Assembly: GCA_944470555.2 (NCBI GenBank)
Contig: OX104134.1
Coordinates: forward strand, 106,572,701-106,636,700
Length of the DNA stretch: 64,000 bases
DNA from: Heterobilharzia americana
Taxonomy: Eukaryota > Platyhelminthes > Trematoda > Strigeidida > Schistosomatidae
Direction: 5' to 3'
In this document: positions 33,342 to 43,348 of the stretch, one piece after another
Layout: each line of letters begins with the position of its first letter
Numbering within the stretch: position 1 is the stretch's first letter
Position numbers and translations under genes: made by a program
Notes under the pieces: model-generated
Told to the model about the DNA's origin: nothing
Databases searched by the model: none
Seen by the model: only the letters and a program-made list of their open reading frames with translations

Positions 33342-33587
33342 TTAGATGGCGGTAGAGGTCTAACAATATTGACGTGTGTCTGGGTGCATCTGGTATCTGA
33401 TGAACCGAATGTACCTACAGGAACGGCGCTGTGGCGTTGTACCTCGGCTCTTTGACAGGATAAACATGGCCGTGGCCATTTCCGTACTTCACGATTCACA
33501 TCAGGCCATGTAAAAATCTCGATGATCGGTGTGACGGTAGCTATCGTCCCCGGATGAGAGATATCATTTCCGTTGAACCGCATCCAA
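33342..33587 (-). pseudogene. Gypsy-2 integrase, zinc-binding part
   Basis: Minus-strand ISHPGTIATVTPIIEIFTWP, DVNREVRKWPRPCLSCQRAE, then RCTQTHVNIVRPLPPSK. This is the H-H-C-C integrase N-terminus entering the catalytic core. It is bounded by RTE-E on one side and the CR1 insertion on the other. The open frame continues into antisense CR1 sequence, which is accidental. Confidence 0.85.
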
Positions 33588-33596
33588 GTTGTCAAA
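33588..33596. repeat. Target-site duplication of CR1-A (left)
   Basis: GTTGTCAAA, repeated at 36077-36085. Confidence 0.8.
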
Positions 33597-33599
33597 ACA

Positions 33600-34597
33600 G
33601 GCTCACATTGTTCCCTTCCCAAAAATATCACCAGTGGAGTCATCCAAGGCTTCGTCCTTGGACCCCTTCTCTCTATTATGTATACAAATGATACATGCGC
33701 ATGCTTTCCATCAGGGAAGACCCCCCTCTTTGCAGATAACTTGAAAGTGGTGTACACTTTCAACCCTAACCAATTTAGCAGAATCAATGCCACCGCACAA
33801 AACGATCTCGACGAGCCACAGAGGTGGTGTGACGCGTGGCTGCTATCTCTGAATACACAGAAGTACGGCCTTATGCTCTTCGGTGAACAAAGCATGCCAA
33901 CCAATCTTCGACTGAACAACATCGAACTCCAACAGCTAAATAGTATTTGCGACCTTGAAATAAGGTAATCCAGTGACCTTTTCTTTACAGAACACGCAAC
34001 GACACAGTGCTCCAAACGACGGCGCCTCATTGGCTTCATTCACCGGAATTTTTGCCTGAATGAAACCAAACCGATTCCATATAAGATGTGTGTGTGATCA
34101 CCACTAGAATACTGTCCTGTCGTACTTAGTTGCTTGCGGTCTAGTGATAACCAGAAAATGGAGAAAACTCAACGACACTTTACCAGACCTATTTCCCCAG
34201 GTAATTCATATGGGGGCAGATGTCATGCTAATCGGTTAGGGCCTATGTGGTTGAGGTGGGTAAAGTTGAACCTCGGCATTTTCTATAAAGTCCTACATCA
34301 TGAAGTGACTACCGATGGGGATACATTGAAGTTCGCTGGCAAAAATCCCTACAATCTTAGGGACCCAGACTGCCTAGTCACACTACCATATGAGCCCAAA
34401 CAGCCCAAGTCTTCATTTTTCACAACTCGTCAGGCTAACATTTGGGACAGACTGTCGCATGATGTCCGATGCTGCAAGACCACATCTCAATTTCAGTCGA
34501 CCTTGAACCGCTACCTCAATGAACTTAGAGTATGCAGGATTCTTAATGTACCCCGCATAGATGACACCATGTCGCTTATTGGCCCATCAAATATCTA
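33600..34597 (+). pseudogene. CR1-A reverse transcriptase, C-terminal half
   Basis: Opens at NITSGVIQGFVLGPLLSIMY (RT box equivalent to GVPQGSVLGPLLF). It continues FPSGKTPLFADNLKVVYTFN, where the YADD box has become FADN, then QRWCDAWLLSLNTQKYGLML. After a stop near 33966 the frame resumes with RLIGFIHRNFCLNE, SPGNSYGGRCHANRLGPMWL, LGIFYKVLHHEV and a C-terminal FFTTRQANIWDRLSHDVRCC, ending at 34597. The loss of the second catalytic Asp and a few stops make it inactive. Confidence 0.85.
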
Positions 34598-36050
34598 GAG
34601 TCCAATACGCTGTAATCTAACGCAACCACCCAAGAATTTATCAAACGGTGAGTAATTTTTGTTGACTTACGTACTGTCCTATGCGGATGTGTGGTATTCG
34701 CTTTTGATGCTAGTTACTGTTCCTGATCTCAATGTTGCTATAGTTCAGCCACTCCTACCCCCTCCTACAAATAAAAATTCCGCCCACCGTTCCCTTTTCT
34801 CTTTGTAATAAGGTAGGAGTCTTTGTGCTGTACTGCAGTACAAGTCAGTTTTGCGTGATAAATCAAGTTTGACCATTGCTTGAGTAGAGGCATAATGGTC
34901 ATAAGTGTTGCCTGACGTGTGGTACATACCAAGGGACGATTGAGTCAATGATGCATGCACGGCCTCAGCCAGTTGGAAATATCCTCGTAACCACCAACTC
35001 TATTGGGCGTAGCACAAAAATATTAAAAAAATAATGTGAAAACATGCGAAGATGGAGATAACTGACCAACAGGCATGGTGGTAGGGAGATAAACTTGAAC
35101 TACCCTTGCCTCTATGAGGATATCTTTATGAAACCTATGGCTCCTGTGCTTATGACGACAAAATAATGGTGAAAAGAATGAGGTTACCATAAAAATTCCT
35201 CCAGGTCTACTGGCTCAGCTCACCATGCACCACCATATTGTCTCTATAGCCGTGATATCGTAACACTCAACAGGCACACCATGATCATCCTTCCCCCATG
35301 ACTATATAAAGTGTGGTTACCATTGCAGCAGTTCTGTTTAAATGCTTATAACCCCATAAAACGTTTGTACACATGTTTTCTACACATAAGCGAATGCCTG
35401 GTCTAAAATTTTCTGTTCTGTCCATTCCACAGTGAAATCTTCGGCTTCAGTTTAGCTTCCACTACTTTTGTATGCACCCTCATCTTCTTCCCCATAAACT
35501 TGTCTTCAAACAGTAGGTTTTGGATACCCCTTCGAGTAACTTTTGTAGCCAGTACAATGAACTCACCTACACGTATCATGGTCAATGTACTTCTGCGCAG
35601 TATTTCTGTGCTCCTGTCTCGAATTTCGTCTACTGCTCGCTTTTGTTATTCACTTTTCAGGTTTACCCAACCAGTCCCTCATCCGTATGGAATCCTAGTA
35701 GTTTTATTTTTCAGCGTGGACTATGCCATCTAGACCTCATGACAAATGCATAACACCCAAGGTCACAGCCGCATTACCCGCCCTACCTTCAGGAATATTA
35801 AAAGATTCAAACAATAGCCGAATATTTCCTACTTTCGAGCTGAGCCTGCCTCAGTATGATGAACAATCATACAGGTGTTTATCTGTTTCATTCTTTGCTG
35901 TCTTAATCTAGAGGCATCTTTTATGCACCGAAGGAACGGTGTCTATTGTATAGCTTCATATTGCACACAACAGTCAGTTCACGTTGCCAAAATGATCAAA
36001 CCTGTAAACTGGTTTGTTTTCGTGTAACCTATGTTGCATGAAATATGTCG
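34598..36050. other. Noncoding tail of CR1-A, with an unexplained minus-strand frame
   Basis: No plus-strand coding. A minus-strand open stretch at 35585-35403 (VGEFIVLATKVTRRGIQNLL, FEDKFMGKKMRVHTKVVEAK) looks protein-like, but I cannot place it. Confidence 0.35.
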
Positions 36051-36072
36051 TTATTATTATTATTATTATTAT
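36051..36072 (+). repeat. (TTA)n tail of CR1-A
   Basis: Seven TTA units, immediately followed by ATGCGT and the target duplication. Confidence 0.9.
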
Positions 36073-36085
36073 GCGTGTTGTCAAA

Positions 36086-37990
36086 GATGTGACGTCTCGT
36101 AGCCCGTGATACATAGGGTCGGGTTTTTCTAGTTGGTACGTCACAGATCACCTTAAAATCATCAGACCGTACTTCGGTGAATTTCATAGAAGGCACCGAA
36201 GAAGACACCAACTCCAGTAATTTTAAATCTGCTTTTTGCAACTCGGATAAACGTTTGTTGCTAACTTTAGAAATGATGAGGTTGCTGAAGTACATGAGCG
36301 ATAAAGCATCAGACTTCGCTGTCATGGCCTTTGATGTGGGGTATGTTGGACATGAATTGGGTTATGAAATCTACGCGACGCAATTTACGTGGGGAATATT
36401 CATCATGTTTACCTTATAAGGCCTTAGTCAGCCTCTCACGGTCTGTGAAAACCAAAAATAGCACCCTGTAACATACGCCCGAAATGTTTAATAGTTAGAT
36501 ATACAGCTAGCGGCTGTCTACTGAATGTGCTGTAACGACGGTGAGCTGGGTTTAGACGTTTTGGAAGGAACTCTAGCGGTTGCCATTCTCCATTTACCTC
36601 CTGGTGTAAAACTGCTCAAATGGCGATATCAGAGGCGTCCGTCATGAGCGGCGATGAAGTGTTTATATCTCTCCTGAAGGGAATGGTCGCTTCGTTCGGG
36701 AGTTGTCTTGAGTCTTCGAATAACTGAAATTCTTCTGTGGGCAGACAGGGAGGGCGGGAACGTCCACATAGACAGTCAGTTAGTGGCTGTAAAACTGAGG
36801 CACATTTCGGAATGAAAAGATGGTAGAAGTTGACTGGCCCTGAGAAAGGGCATAGTTTTCTGGACGAGTCCGGTGGTGGGTAATCCTTCATGGCTCTTAC
36901 CTCATCCGGAACTGGTTTAATGCCTTGTTTGTCGGTTAGATGTCAGAGGAATTTCAGTGAGCTCTTTCCAAATTCGCATTTATCTAGATTTATGGCAATG
37001 CCAAGCCCACTTAACCGGTCAGATAGCCTTCAGGTATAACAAGTGTTCCTGCTGGTCTTTGCTGGCCACTAACAGATCATCTACATAAGCACTTACAAAA
37101 GGGGAACCATGCGGGATTTGATCGATAAAACATTGAAATGTCTGAGCATGCGTACAAACTCGCACGATCCAAGGGAGTACCATTCTCTGTTTTGGAGATA
37201 TTCTCGGTATTTATTGGTATGTGATAGTACGCTCTGACCAAATGCACCTTGAAAAAATATCTACGTTGGACAAATTGCAGAAATCATGAGGATATGTGGG
37301 CAAGTATCTGTCTGGTATGGTTAGGCCGTTAAGAGCCCTGTAATCGCCACAAGACCGGACATCTGAAGAACTCTTTTTGCACCACATGTAAAGGTGATGC
37401 CCAAGGGCTACTGGAAAGGCGTATAATGCCAAGTTCTAGCATTCTGTCGCACTCATTCTTTGCCATGGTTAAGTGACTGGGATCAAGACGTCTTAGATGC
37501 GCAAAGACAGGATGTCTTTGGTTTTTTACGATGCGACTCATGCCTTTAGCTCAGTAGGTAGGCTGGGTTGGGCAGGGATATTGACGTAATAGGGTACTGC
37601 AAGTACAGGCGTTTTGGTGTGGAACGGATACGAAATTCACCGATTTTTCATTTGACGAAATCTCGTCCGTGAAAATGCCCTTTTCGGTGAGAAAAAATCT
37701 ATTCTTTTTAGCATCCACCAATACACAGTAATGTTGTGGGAAACCAGTGCCGATTATAGATACCAAAACATCTGCTGCGATGAACTTCAAAGACAACGGG
37801 GTAGTGAGTCCAAGGATGAGTGTCAACTCTCGTGTTCCTCACGCCCTTATTTCGGAATCGTTCGCCGTTCGCAATGGTCACTGTGTGTCTGGGTATTGCT
37901 GTTCTTTGTCAAATGAGGGTACCACGCTGTCTTCTGCTACTATGTCAATTAAAACACGTGCACCAGTCGGCTTGTCAGTTACTTAAAGGA
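36086..37990 (-). pseudogene. Gypsy-2 pol: protease, RT, RNase H, pre-integrase
   Basis: The protease near 37960 reads VLIDIVAEDSVVPSF, so the catalytic D-T-G is replaced by D-I-V. RT shows MLELGIIRLSSSPWASPLHV (37450), CGDYRALNGLTIPDRYLP (37330), AYVDDLLVASKDQQEHLL with YVDD at 37087-37076, and NFYHLFIPKCASVLQPLTDC (36830). RNase H follows: PLMTDASDIAI (36650) and EWQPLEFLPKRLNPAHRRYS (36590-36540). The pre-integrase linker ends RATRRHIFDN at 36086, exactly at the CR1 duplication. Frameshifts are scattered throughout. Compared with Gypsy-1 the sequence is clearly a different lineage. Confidence 0.83.
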
Positions 37991-38849
37991 TGCAACTGTA
38001 AGAAGTGATCAAGCCAGTGGCAGGTGCCGTGACAAGACCGCCGGCGGGTTCGTTTCGCCGATGACGCGTTTCGTGGAGGTTGCATGAAACAGTGCAGCCT
38101 CTGGCATTTCTTCCAACTTTACGATGGTACCAGTACATGCTACTTTTCGATGCAGTTCTGGTCGTGCTTTTATCATGACTGCAGGATCTACTACTACAGA
38201 ACTTTGGTGACCGTCTGTGAAACCGCGAGGCTGTCAGCCGCCCTGAAAGCATGTCGCTCTTCCCCTCTAGAACACCTGCTTCGTCATCCTGTTTTAGCTC
38301 GACAATGCTCTCAGCCTAATCAGGCATTCTTTCATACATACGATCAGCGGTGTCAGCCAGTCGATTAGTGTCAATGTTCGCGTCTCCAACAGCTAATAAC
38401 TGTTGAGTACATGAAGGAAGTTTCCTGAGCCAAAAGGGACAGAATAGACAGTCGTCTACTTTCCTATTTTTCAACAGACTTTGCACGTATCATTTAGGTT
38501 GTGAAGCTGTTCTGTCACCAGAGCATACGCTACTTAGTAGTTGACCGATAGCTTTCTGGTCAGGTAAAGAGGTAGCCATCACTGCTTCTCGCCTAAAAAC
38601 ATCATGAAGTGTCTCCGGGTGGGGCCTCAATAGCATCTCCTTTCCTTGTTCGTCAACTCCTTCCGGTAAAACAGAACTTGTGTGTCCAAACTTTGTGTCT
38701 TGTGAAGCTATGTGATTGGCCATGAAGAAGTGTTCTAGACGGAAAAACCACAATTGCGGGTCATCAAACTTAAGAGAAGACGTAGGAAGACTAGCAGTAC
38801 CGATGGAACATACACTCGGTAAGTCATGATTGTGAGAGTTTGGAGACAT
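37983..38849 (-). pseudogene. Gypsy-2 gag
   Basis: Starts at ATG 38849. The N-terminal part has SLKFDDPQLWFFRLEHFFMA, KFGHTSSVLPEGVDEQGKEM and PDQKAIGQLLSS, a capsid-like region common in trematode Gypsy elements. The zinc box near 38150 reads MYWYHRKVGRNARGCTVSC. The H-X9-C-X3-C spacing matches Gypsy-1, but the first Cys is Tyr. The frame is broken between the two parts. Confidence 0.8.
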
Positions 38850-38964
38850 CAGTGCTGGTACAGCAAAAATACGGCAATGTTAAGAACTCAAAATAATGAG
38901 AGTAGGAAAAATGCGATAAACGAGTACGTCAATGCCCATCACAAAGCAGCTGGGAATATTCTCA

Positions 38965-38965
<1 letters not shown>

Positions 38966-39011
<46 letters not shown>
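38966..39011. repeat. (TA)n microsatellite
   Basis: 23 uninterrupted TA units in the leader between the Gypsy-2 primer site and gag. Confidence 0.97.
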
Positions 39012-39014
<3 letters not shown>

Positions 39015-39102
39015 CCGTACTGTATACAGTTATTAGTAACTGTAGTTGTGGTAAGCGATCGAAAACAATAACAGTTTCCACTAGTAAAACTTGCGAAAGT
39101 TT

Positions 39103-39121
39103 AATCACGTTGGTCTCACCA
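39103..39121 (-). promoter_or_regulatory. Gypsy-2 primer-binding site, tRNA-Trp-like
   Basis: The minus strand reads TGGTGAGACCAACGTGATT directly after the LTR. It matches the Gypsy-1 site at 16 of 19 positions. Confidence 0.75.
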
Positions 39122-39452
39122 GCTTAGTTCGTTGGCGCATCCAATGTCTTTAATGAATCCTCGATGTCAGACAAACCGTCCATTTCGTATATGCAATAGG
39201 TCCAGTGACCCTCGCTGGTAAGTTGATTAACAACGACGCGAATTGAAAAGACTGAAACACGAATGTCTGCCAACGATGCATTTCAAGTGCACCTTGACCA
39301 GCGAACCGAAAACCAAGAGAAGCACGAAGTGCACAAGTGTTGAAGGTGTGTGGAACGTTCTTAGGCATCTGTGATGCAGAAAAACATCGCAAAGATGTAC
39401 AATGTCTAAAAATTGAATGATATGTTCGAGGGAACTAGCTGAGGTTACTACA
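39122..39452 (-). repeat. 5' LTR of Gypsy-2
   Basis: 331 bp from TGTAGTAACCTCAGC to CTAAGC, followed by the primer site. It shares no obvious sequence with the Gypsy-1 LTR beyond the TGTAG start. Confidence 0.85.
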
Positions 39453-39523
39453 AGGTAAGGCATCAGCGAAAGTAGTAATCCGGTAGCCAACTGGACTTAT
39501 CCGAGAAACCGGTGGGGAGACTA

Positions 39524-39867
39524 CTTAGAGAATCGTTCTGGTGCGAACTTGATAAACTCAGGGACCAATCACTAATTATCCGTACCTTTTATATCCCCAC
39601 TAACACGAGACCGAGAAAGTATACAAGGGTATGGTGGGATGGAAAAGCATATTTGCATGGTCGTGTTAGGATGCCAATGCTTTCCAGCTAACTGGCTACA
39701 GGATTGATTGCGAGCAGTATAAGATAACACAACAGCTTGTCAAACGACACGTATGCTTGACTGCATGCCTTTAGCTCAGTGAGTCCGATGAAACTATGAA
39801 GGTCTGCATCAATGTTACTCTCGTCGAACCATAGGCCACTGATTCCGCGGAACTGTATGCCTCTACG
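39524..39867 (-). repeat. Diverged 3' LTR of Gypsy-1C
   Basis: Colinear with the copy B LTR (TGGTGCGAACTTGA, CAATCACTAATTAT, CTAACTGGCTA) with many substitutions. Confidence 0.78.
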
Positions 39868-40425
39868 GATCACTTGCCTCCCTAGTGGGTTCATGAGGAC
39901 CCTAAGAAAATGCCAGCCAGAAGTAAGAATCCAGTGATCCCTCCAGTGGCAAAACTCTTCCAATAAACTCACTGTGAGAAGTGGCCTCTGGTCTTCCGAA
40001 CTAATTCTAGGGTGTCATGGAGGAGGGAAAATAAAATACAGTCGGTCAGACCGCATGTCGATCGTGACCCCTCGTCCCCTGACGTTCGGTTCAGTGAAAG
40101 CAGTGCCTGAAACGGGAACAAAGTCTTTAATGCCACGAAAACGTTTTGTAAAAATGGGAAACATCTATATACCAATATATAGAAAATAGGTTTTGTACTC
40201 ATTTCCATTTTGGTTTTTGAAAAGGTATGATTACGCGACAGTAAAAATTGATACAGAAGGTTAAAACGTAGGAGAATTTTTAAATATAAATAAATAAAAT
40301 GACAGGAAATGGCGCCTCGAAAAAATCGAGTTCAAAAATGGCTGACACATTTTAACTCGTACTGTTCAGCCTAATGCTTTTGGATACTCCTAAACCCTGG
40401 TGGTTTTGCTGGATCGTGCTTCTTA

Positions 40426-41592
40426 TTATGTCGGTGGCTGTTGCATCTGTGTACTGTCTTTCACATCATCAAGAATTTTGATAATTAAGCCGTCCGCCAA
40501 TCGGCCGTAGTGAGCTGAAGCGTCACTTATGACTGGGACGCCTCCGGAATAAGCTGGTTCCAAACGATTGATACCGACAGTGTCTTCACGCCCATTTCGC
40601 TCCATTATGTAGAACTTCTCATGCCGCTTGATCGCTTTGAGTGGTCCATCGTAAGGTGGTTCGACTGGCCGACAAACAGTATCATCGCGAATGACACGTG
40701 GGATGTATTCTGCAAAACGGGTGAGCGAAGAAATCAGTCGTCTGTGGTCTAACAGGAATAGGCTCAACTGAAAGCGTTGCGTCTGTAAGCTTAGTGACGC
40801 AAGATGTTCTGTCCAAAGCATGTTTGAAAGATGAAGGAGAAACAAACTCACTTGGTAGGCGTAGAGTGGTCCCATAGACGAGTTCTGCAGAAGTGCACGC
40901 AGCATCAGCTTTCAGCGCGCCGCGAATACCTAGTAGGACTAGAGGCAGGGCCTCGGTCCACTGAGGTATGTTTGCAGCTGAAAGGGGAGCTAGCGGCTGC
41001 CAATGGGAACGCTGTACCATTCCATTTGCTTGTGGATGGTAGGCTGTCGTCCGGAACTGAATGCAGCCTAACAGTTCAGTTGAAGCGTAGAATAGTCCAA
41101 ATCCGAATTGGAGCCCACGGTTGGTTGTTGCGTAAGACGGGCATTCATAGTTCACGGTTCGTCCCTCGACAAAAACACGAGCGACGGTTTCAGCGGTAAT
41201 AGCCCCGACAGGTGCTGCCTCTGGCCATCTTGTGAGACAAACCAAGCAGGCAAAAAGGAAAGTGCCTCCATTAGATTCTGGCAGAGGTCCCACAATATCT
41301 ACATGGACGTGGTCGAAGTGCATGTCCGGGCTAGAAAAGAAACTAAAGGGCTTTTCGCGTGTCTCGTGACTTTGTACTTCTGATAAGCAAAGCATGACTG
41401 AGCTCACTCCTCAACGTCTTTGTTCATGTCCGGCCAGTAGAAGCGTTGTGCACTGAGCCTGATGGCGGTTCTTACACCTGGATGGGACAGTTTGTGCAAC
41501 GCACTGAAAACGTTGCGTCGACATCTGATGTCGGGTCTGAAGTCACTCATTTCTTCTCGCCGCACCGTCAGCCCCTTTTGTGCATAGTTCAA
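40426..41592 (-). pseudogene. Gypsy-1C integrase
   Basis: It begins with the zinc-binding region ALHKLSHPGVRTAIRLSAQR and FYWPDMNKDVEE. The catalytic core then gives HVHVDIVGPLPESNGGTFLF (first Asp), a TTNRGLQFGF block where the consensus second Asp (TTDRG) is Asn, and TAYHPQANGMVQRSHWQP, where the expected catalytic Glu position (ME in the consensus) is Gln. The C-terminal part includes YIPRVIRDDTVCRPVEPPYD and the GPLKAIKRHEKFYIM domain. At least three frame breaks occur. Two of the three DDE residues appear lost, so it is inactive. Confidence 0.85.
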
Positions 41593-41640
41593 TAATCATG
41601 CTATTCAGTGGTCTGATTTGCATACAGCTTCGCCATCTGT

Positions 41641-43345
41641 CCTCAGTTGTTAACTATGACTATCTTCCGACGCACTTCACTAGCGTATAACCTGGTAACC
41701 CACCCTCGGCTTTTTCTGTCCGTCGTATCTGGGCCTAATCGTATATACACAAAAGAAATTCTGCACAGCAGCGACAGTTTTAGGAACCTTTTAGATAAAG
41801 GAGTTCTATTGGACCCAAAGAATACAAAGATGAGCTCGAAAACATTTTCAACCTTTATTGTATCGATTAAATTTACTGACTTCTGTGTATCTCATCCCAA
41901 TTCACTGGCAGATACGAACAGCGGAAAGAGGTTTAAATTGCTACTATTACTCCGAAACGTTTACTTCAAATAATTACCACGACGCCCAAGTCTAGTAAAC
42001 GTGTATGTGCAGTTTGCAGACCTATGCCAAACTTTTGTCAGCCAGCCAAAAGACACAAGTCGTTGAGTGACTCCAAAATACTTAAGAAAGGTGGTTGCGC
42101 CAAACTTGGTGTCAAATCTACTCAGCGACTCTACTGGCATAAAAATGGCATGCTGTCACTGCAGAGAACTATGAAAGATATTGATAAAGACCTTTCTAAA
42201 TATGCCCACTTGCGTGTACCCGGGATAAAAATACTAATGCTAGCCCTAAGAGCTTACATAAATGTCAACGTTTAGTCCAGTTCGTAGCAGAGGAATTCAC
42301 CAAAAGAATTTTGTCAGCTTATAATGCTTTGGTTTATGGTCTTCCGGACCATATCCCGGTGCATCACTTAAAAGACTCATGTCTACTAGCACGCGGTACT
42401 CTAAAACGACCGATATTCAAACAGAAGGTACATCAGAGCGTCCCTGGTGCAATGTGTGCACGAACTTTAACAAGCCACGGTTATTTGGTAGGCATAAACC
42501 GCCACCAATAAATGACTACATTTCTCACAACCCTGACCAAGCCAAGAATCGCCGGACAAGACCATTTCACTCATCATCCTTCACAAAGTGCAACAATGAT
42601 TGTTCAGTAATTGCACAACCTCCGTCTGGACCTACCTTTAGTGATCATTATGATGATTCCAGTGTTTGCTGAAGCAGTGGCAACGCTCGCAAAAACGGAA
42701 TCGAAAATCGTTCGCAATAAAGCCCGTCACTCGATTGACGAGCCGAGCTATCGTCAGATATCTGCCCTGGATCCCCTAACAGCAGGTAAAAGTATCCACC
42801 ATACTCAATCTATCGCTGAATATAATCACCATGACCAAGCAACACGTATTCTTGAACCCATTCAAAGCTTGCAAACACCGCAACAGAATTTTTGTTGACT
42901 TCAACAGTTGGTAACACCTTCGGCAAGCCGGATGATCCATTTGGTCTCCAGCCACGTGTTGAACAAGGCTATAAGAGCCACTGGGAGTCGAACGGTATTA
43001 TGCCTCCCTTGCACCCGCCAGGTTAACGTCTACACCCTATAGTGCATCTAAGAAACAACTTAGTTCCGTTGTACAAACCTTTGTATGGTCACACTGTTTC
43101 TTCCCACCCCCTTGGAGATATGTACCGCCACATGGCCTTAGAAATCATGCACTGACGTTCGCGGCAGAGAGATGCTTCGAGCAGGTCAGACGTAAATTCT
43201 TTACCACACATCACGGCTTGATCTGGAACAGGCTCCCCCTAGCCGTAAGCAGCACCTCGGTGATGCAGTTTAAGCGCCTCATCAACGCGCTCCTAGGTTC
43301 AGATGATTTCTACAGTCTGTTTCTAGACAGGTCCTTTACAAAAGA
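41641..43345 (+). mobile_element. CR1-clade element B: ORF1 joined to RT C-terminus
   Basis: Plus-strand pieces: an ORF1-like region (42380-42900) with CNVCTNFNKPRLFGRHKPPP and TKCNNDCSVIAQPPSGPT, then AEAVATLAKTESKIVRNKAR. After about 43080, a C-terminal RT block follows (RRKFFTTHHGLIWNRLPLAV, MQFKRLINALLGSDDFYSLF). Endonuclease and most of RT are missing. 41641-41990 is unassigned. The LTR pair at 43349 interrupts it directly after the RT stop codon region. Confidence 0.6.
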
Positions 43346-43348
43346 AGT

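Larger units (their letters stand above)
33597..36076 (+). mobile_element. CR1-clade element A, 5'-truncated
   Basis: Inserted on the plus strand within Gypsy-2, between 9-bp GTTGTCAAA copies. The first kilobase is the RT palm to C-terminus. About 1.4 kb of noncoding sequence follows, ending in (TTA)7 at 36051-36072, a short-repeat tail typical of CR1. The noncoding part may itself contain a further insert; I could not separate one. Confidence 0.82.
25675..39452 (-). mobile_element. Gypsy-2, a nested and split LTR retrotransposon
   Basis: Minus-strand order: 5' LTR (39452-39122), primer site, gag, protease, RT, RNase H, pre-integrase, integrase in two pieces, purine-rich tract, 3' LTR (25979-25675). 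Three insertions interrupt it: a CR1 at 33597-36076, a full-length RTE at 30095-33341, and a deleted RTE at about 26084-28906. Subtracting them leaves about 5.2 kb, a normal length for this group. Protein fragments join across the insertions (HIFDN to DAVQRND and ISHPGTIATV; HVNIVRPLPPS to the distal integrase). Pol is dead: protease D-T-G is D-I-V, and there are many stops. The insertion edges with target duplications make the reconstruction strong; the 3' LTR inner edge is uncertain. Confidence 0.85.
39524..41640 (-). mobile_element. Gypsy-1 piece C: integrase to 3' LTR
   Basis: Minus strand: zinc-binding and core integrase (41592-40682), C-terminal domain, a 3' region homologous to that of copy B (for example CTAGTGGGTTC and AAAACTCTTCC), a polypurine stretch AGGGAGGCAAGTGATC and a diverged 3' LTR (39867-39524, beginning CGTAG rather than TGTAG). 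It is older than copies A and B. It may be the distal half of the element whose proximal half is piece D (45.2-46.8 kb), separated by a CR1 remnant. Confidence 0.8.

Noticed and set aside
33600..34039. Long minus-strand frame running from the CR1 into the Gypsy integrase.
   Set aside because: Only the part below 33588 is integrase. The rest is antisense to the CR1 RT.
38826..39071. Frame with a long YIYIYI run.
   Set aside because: Translation of the (TA)n microsatellite.
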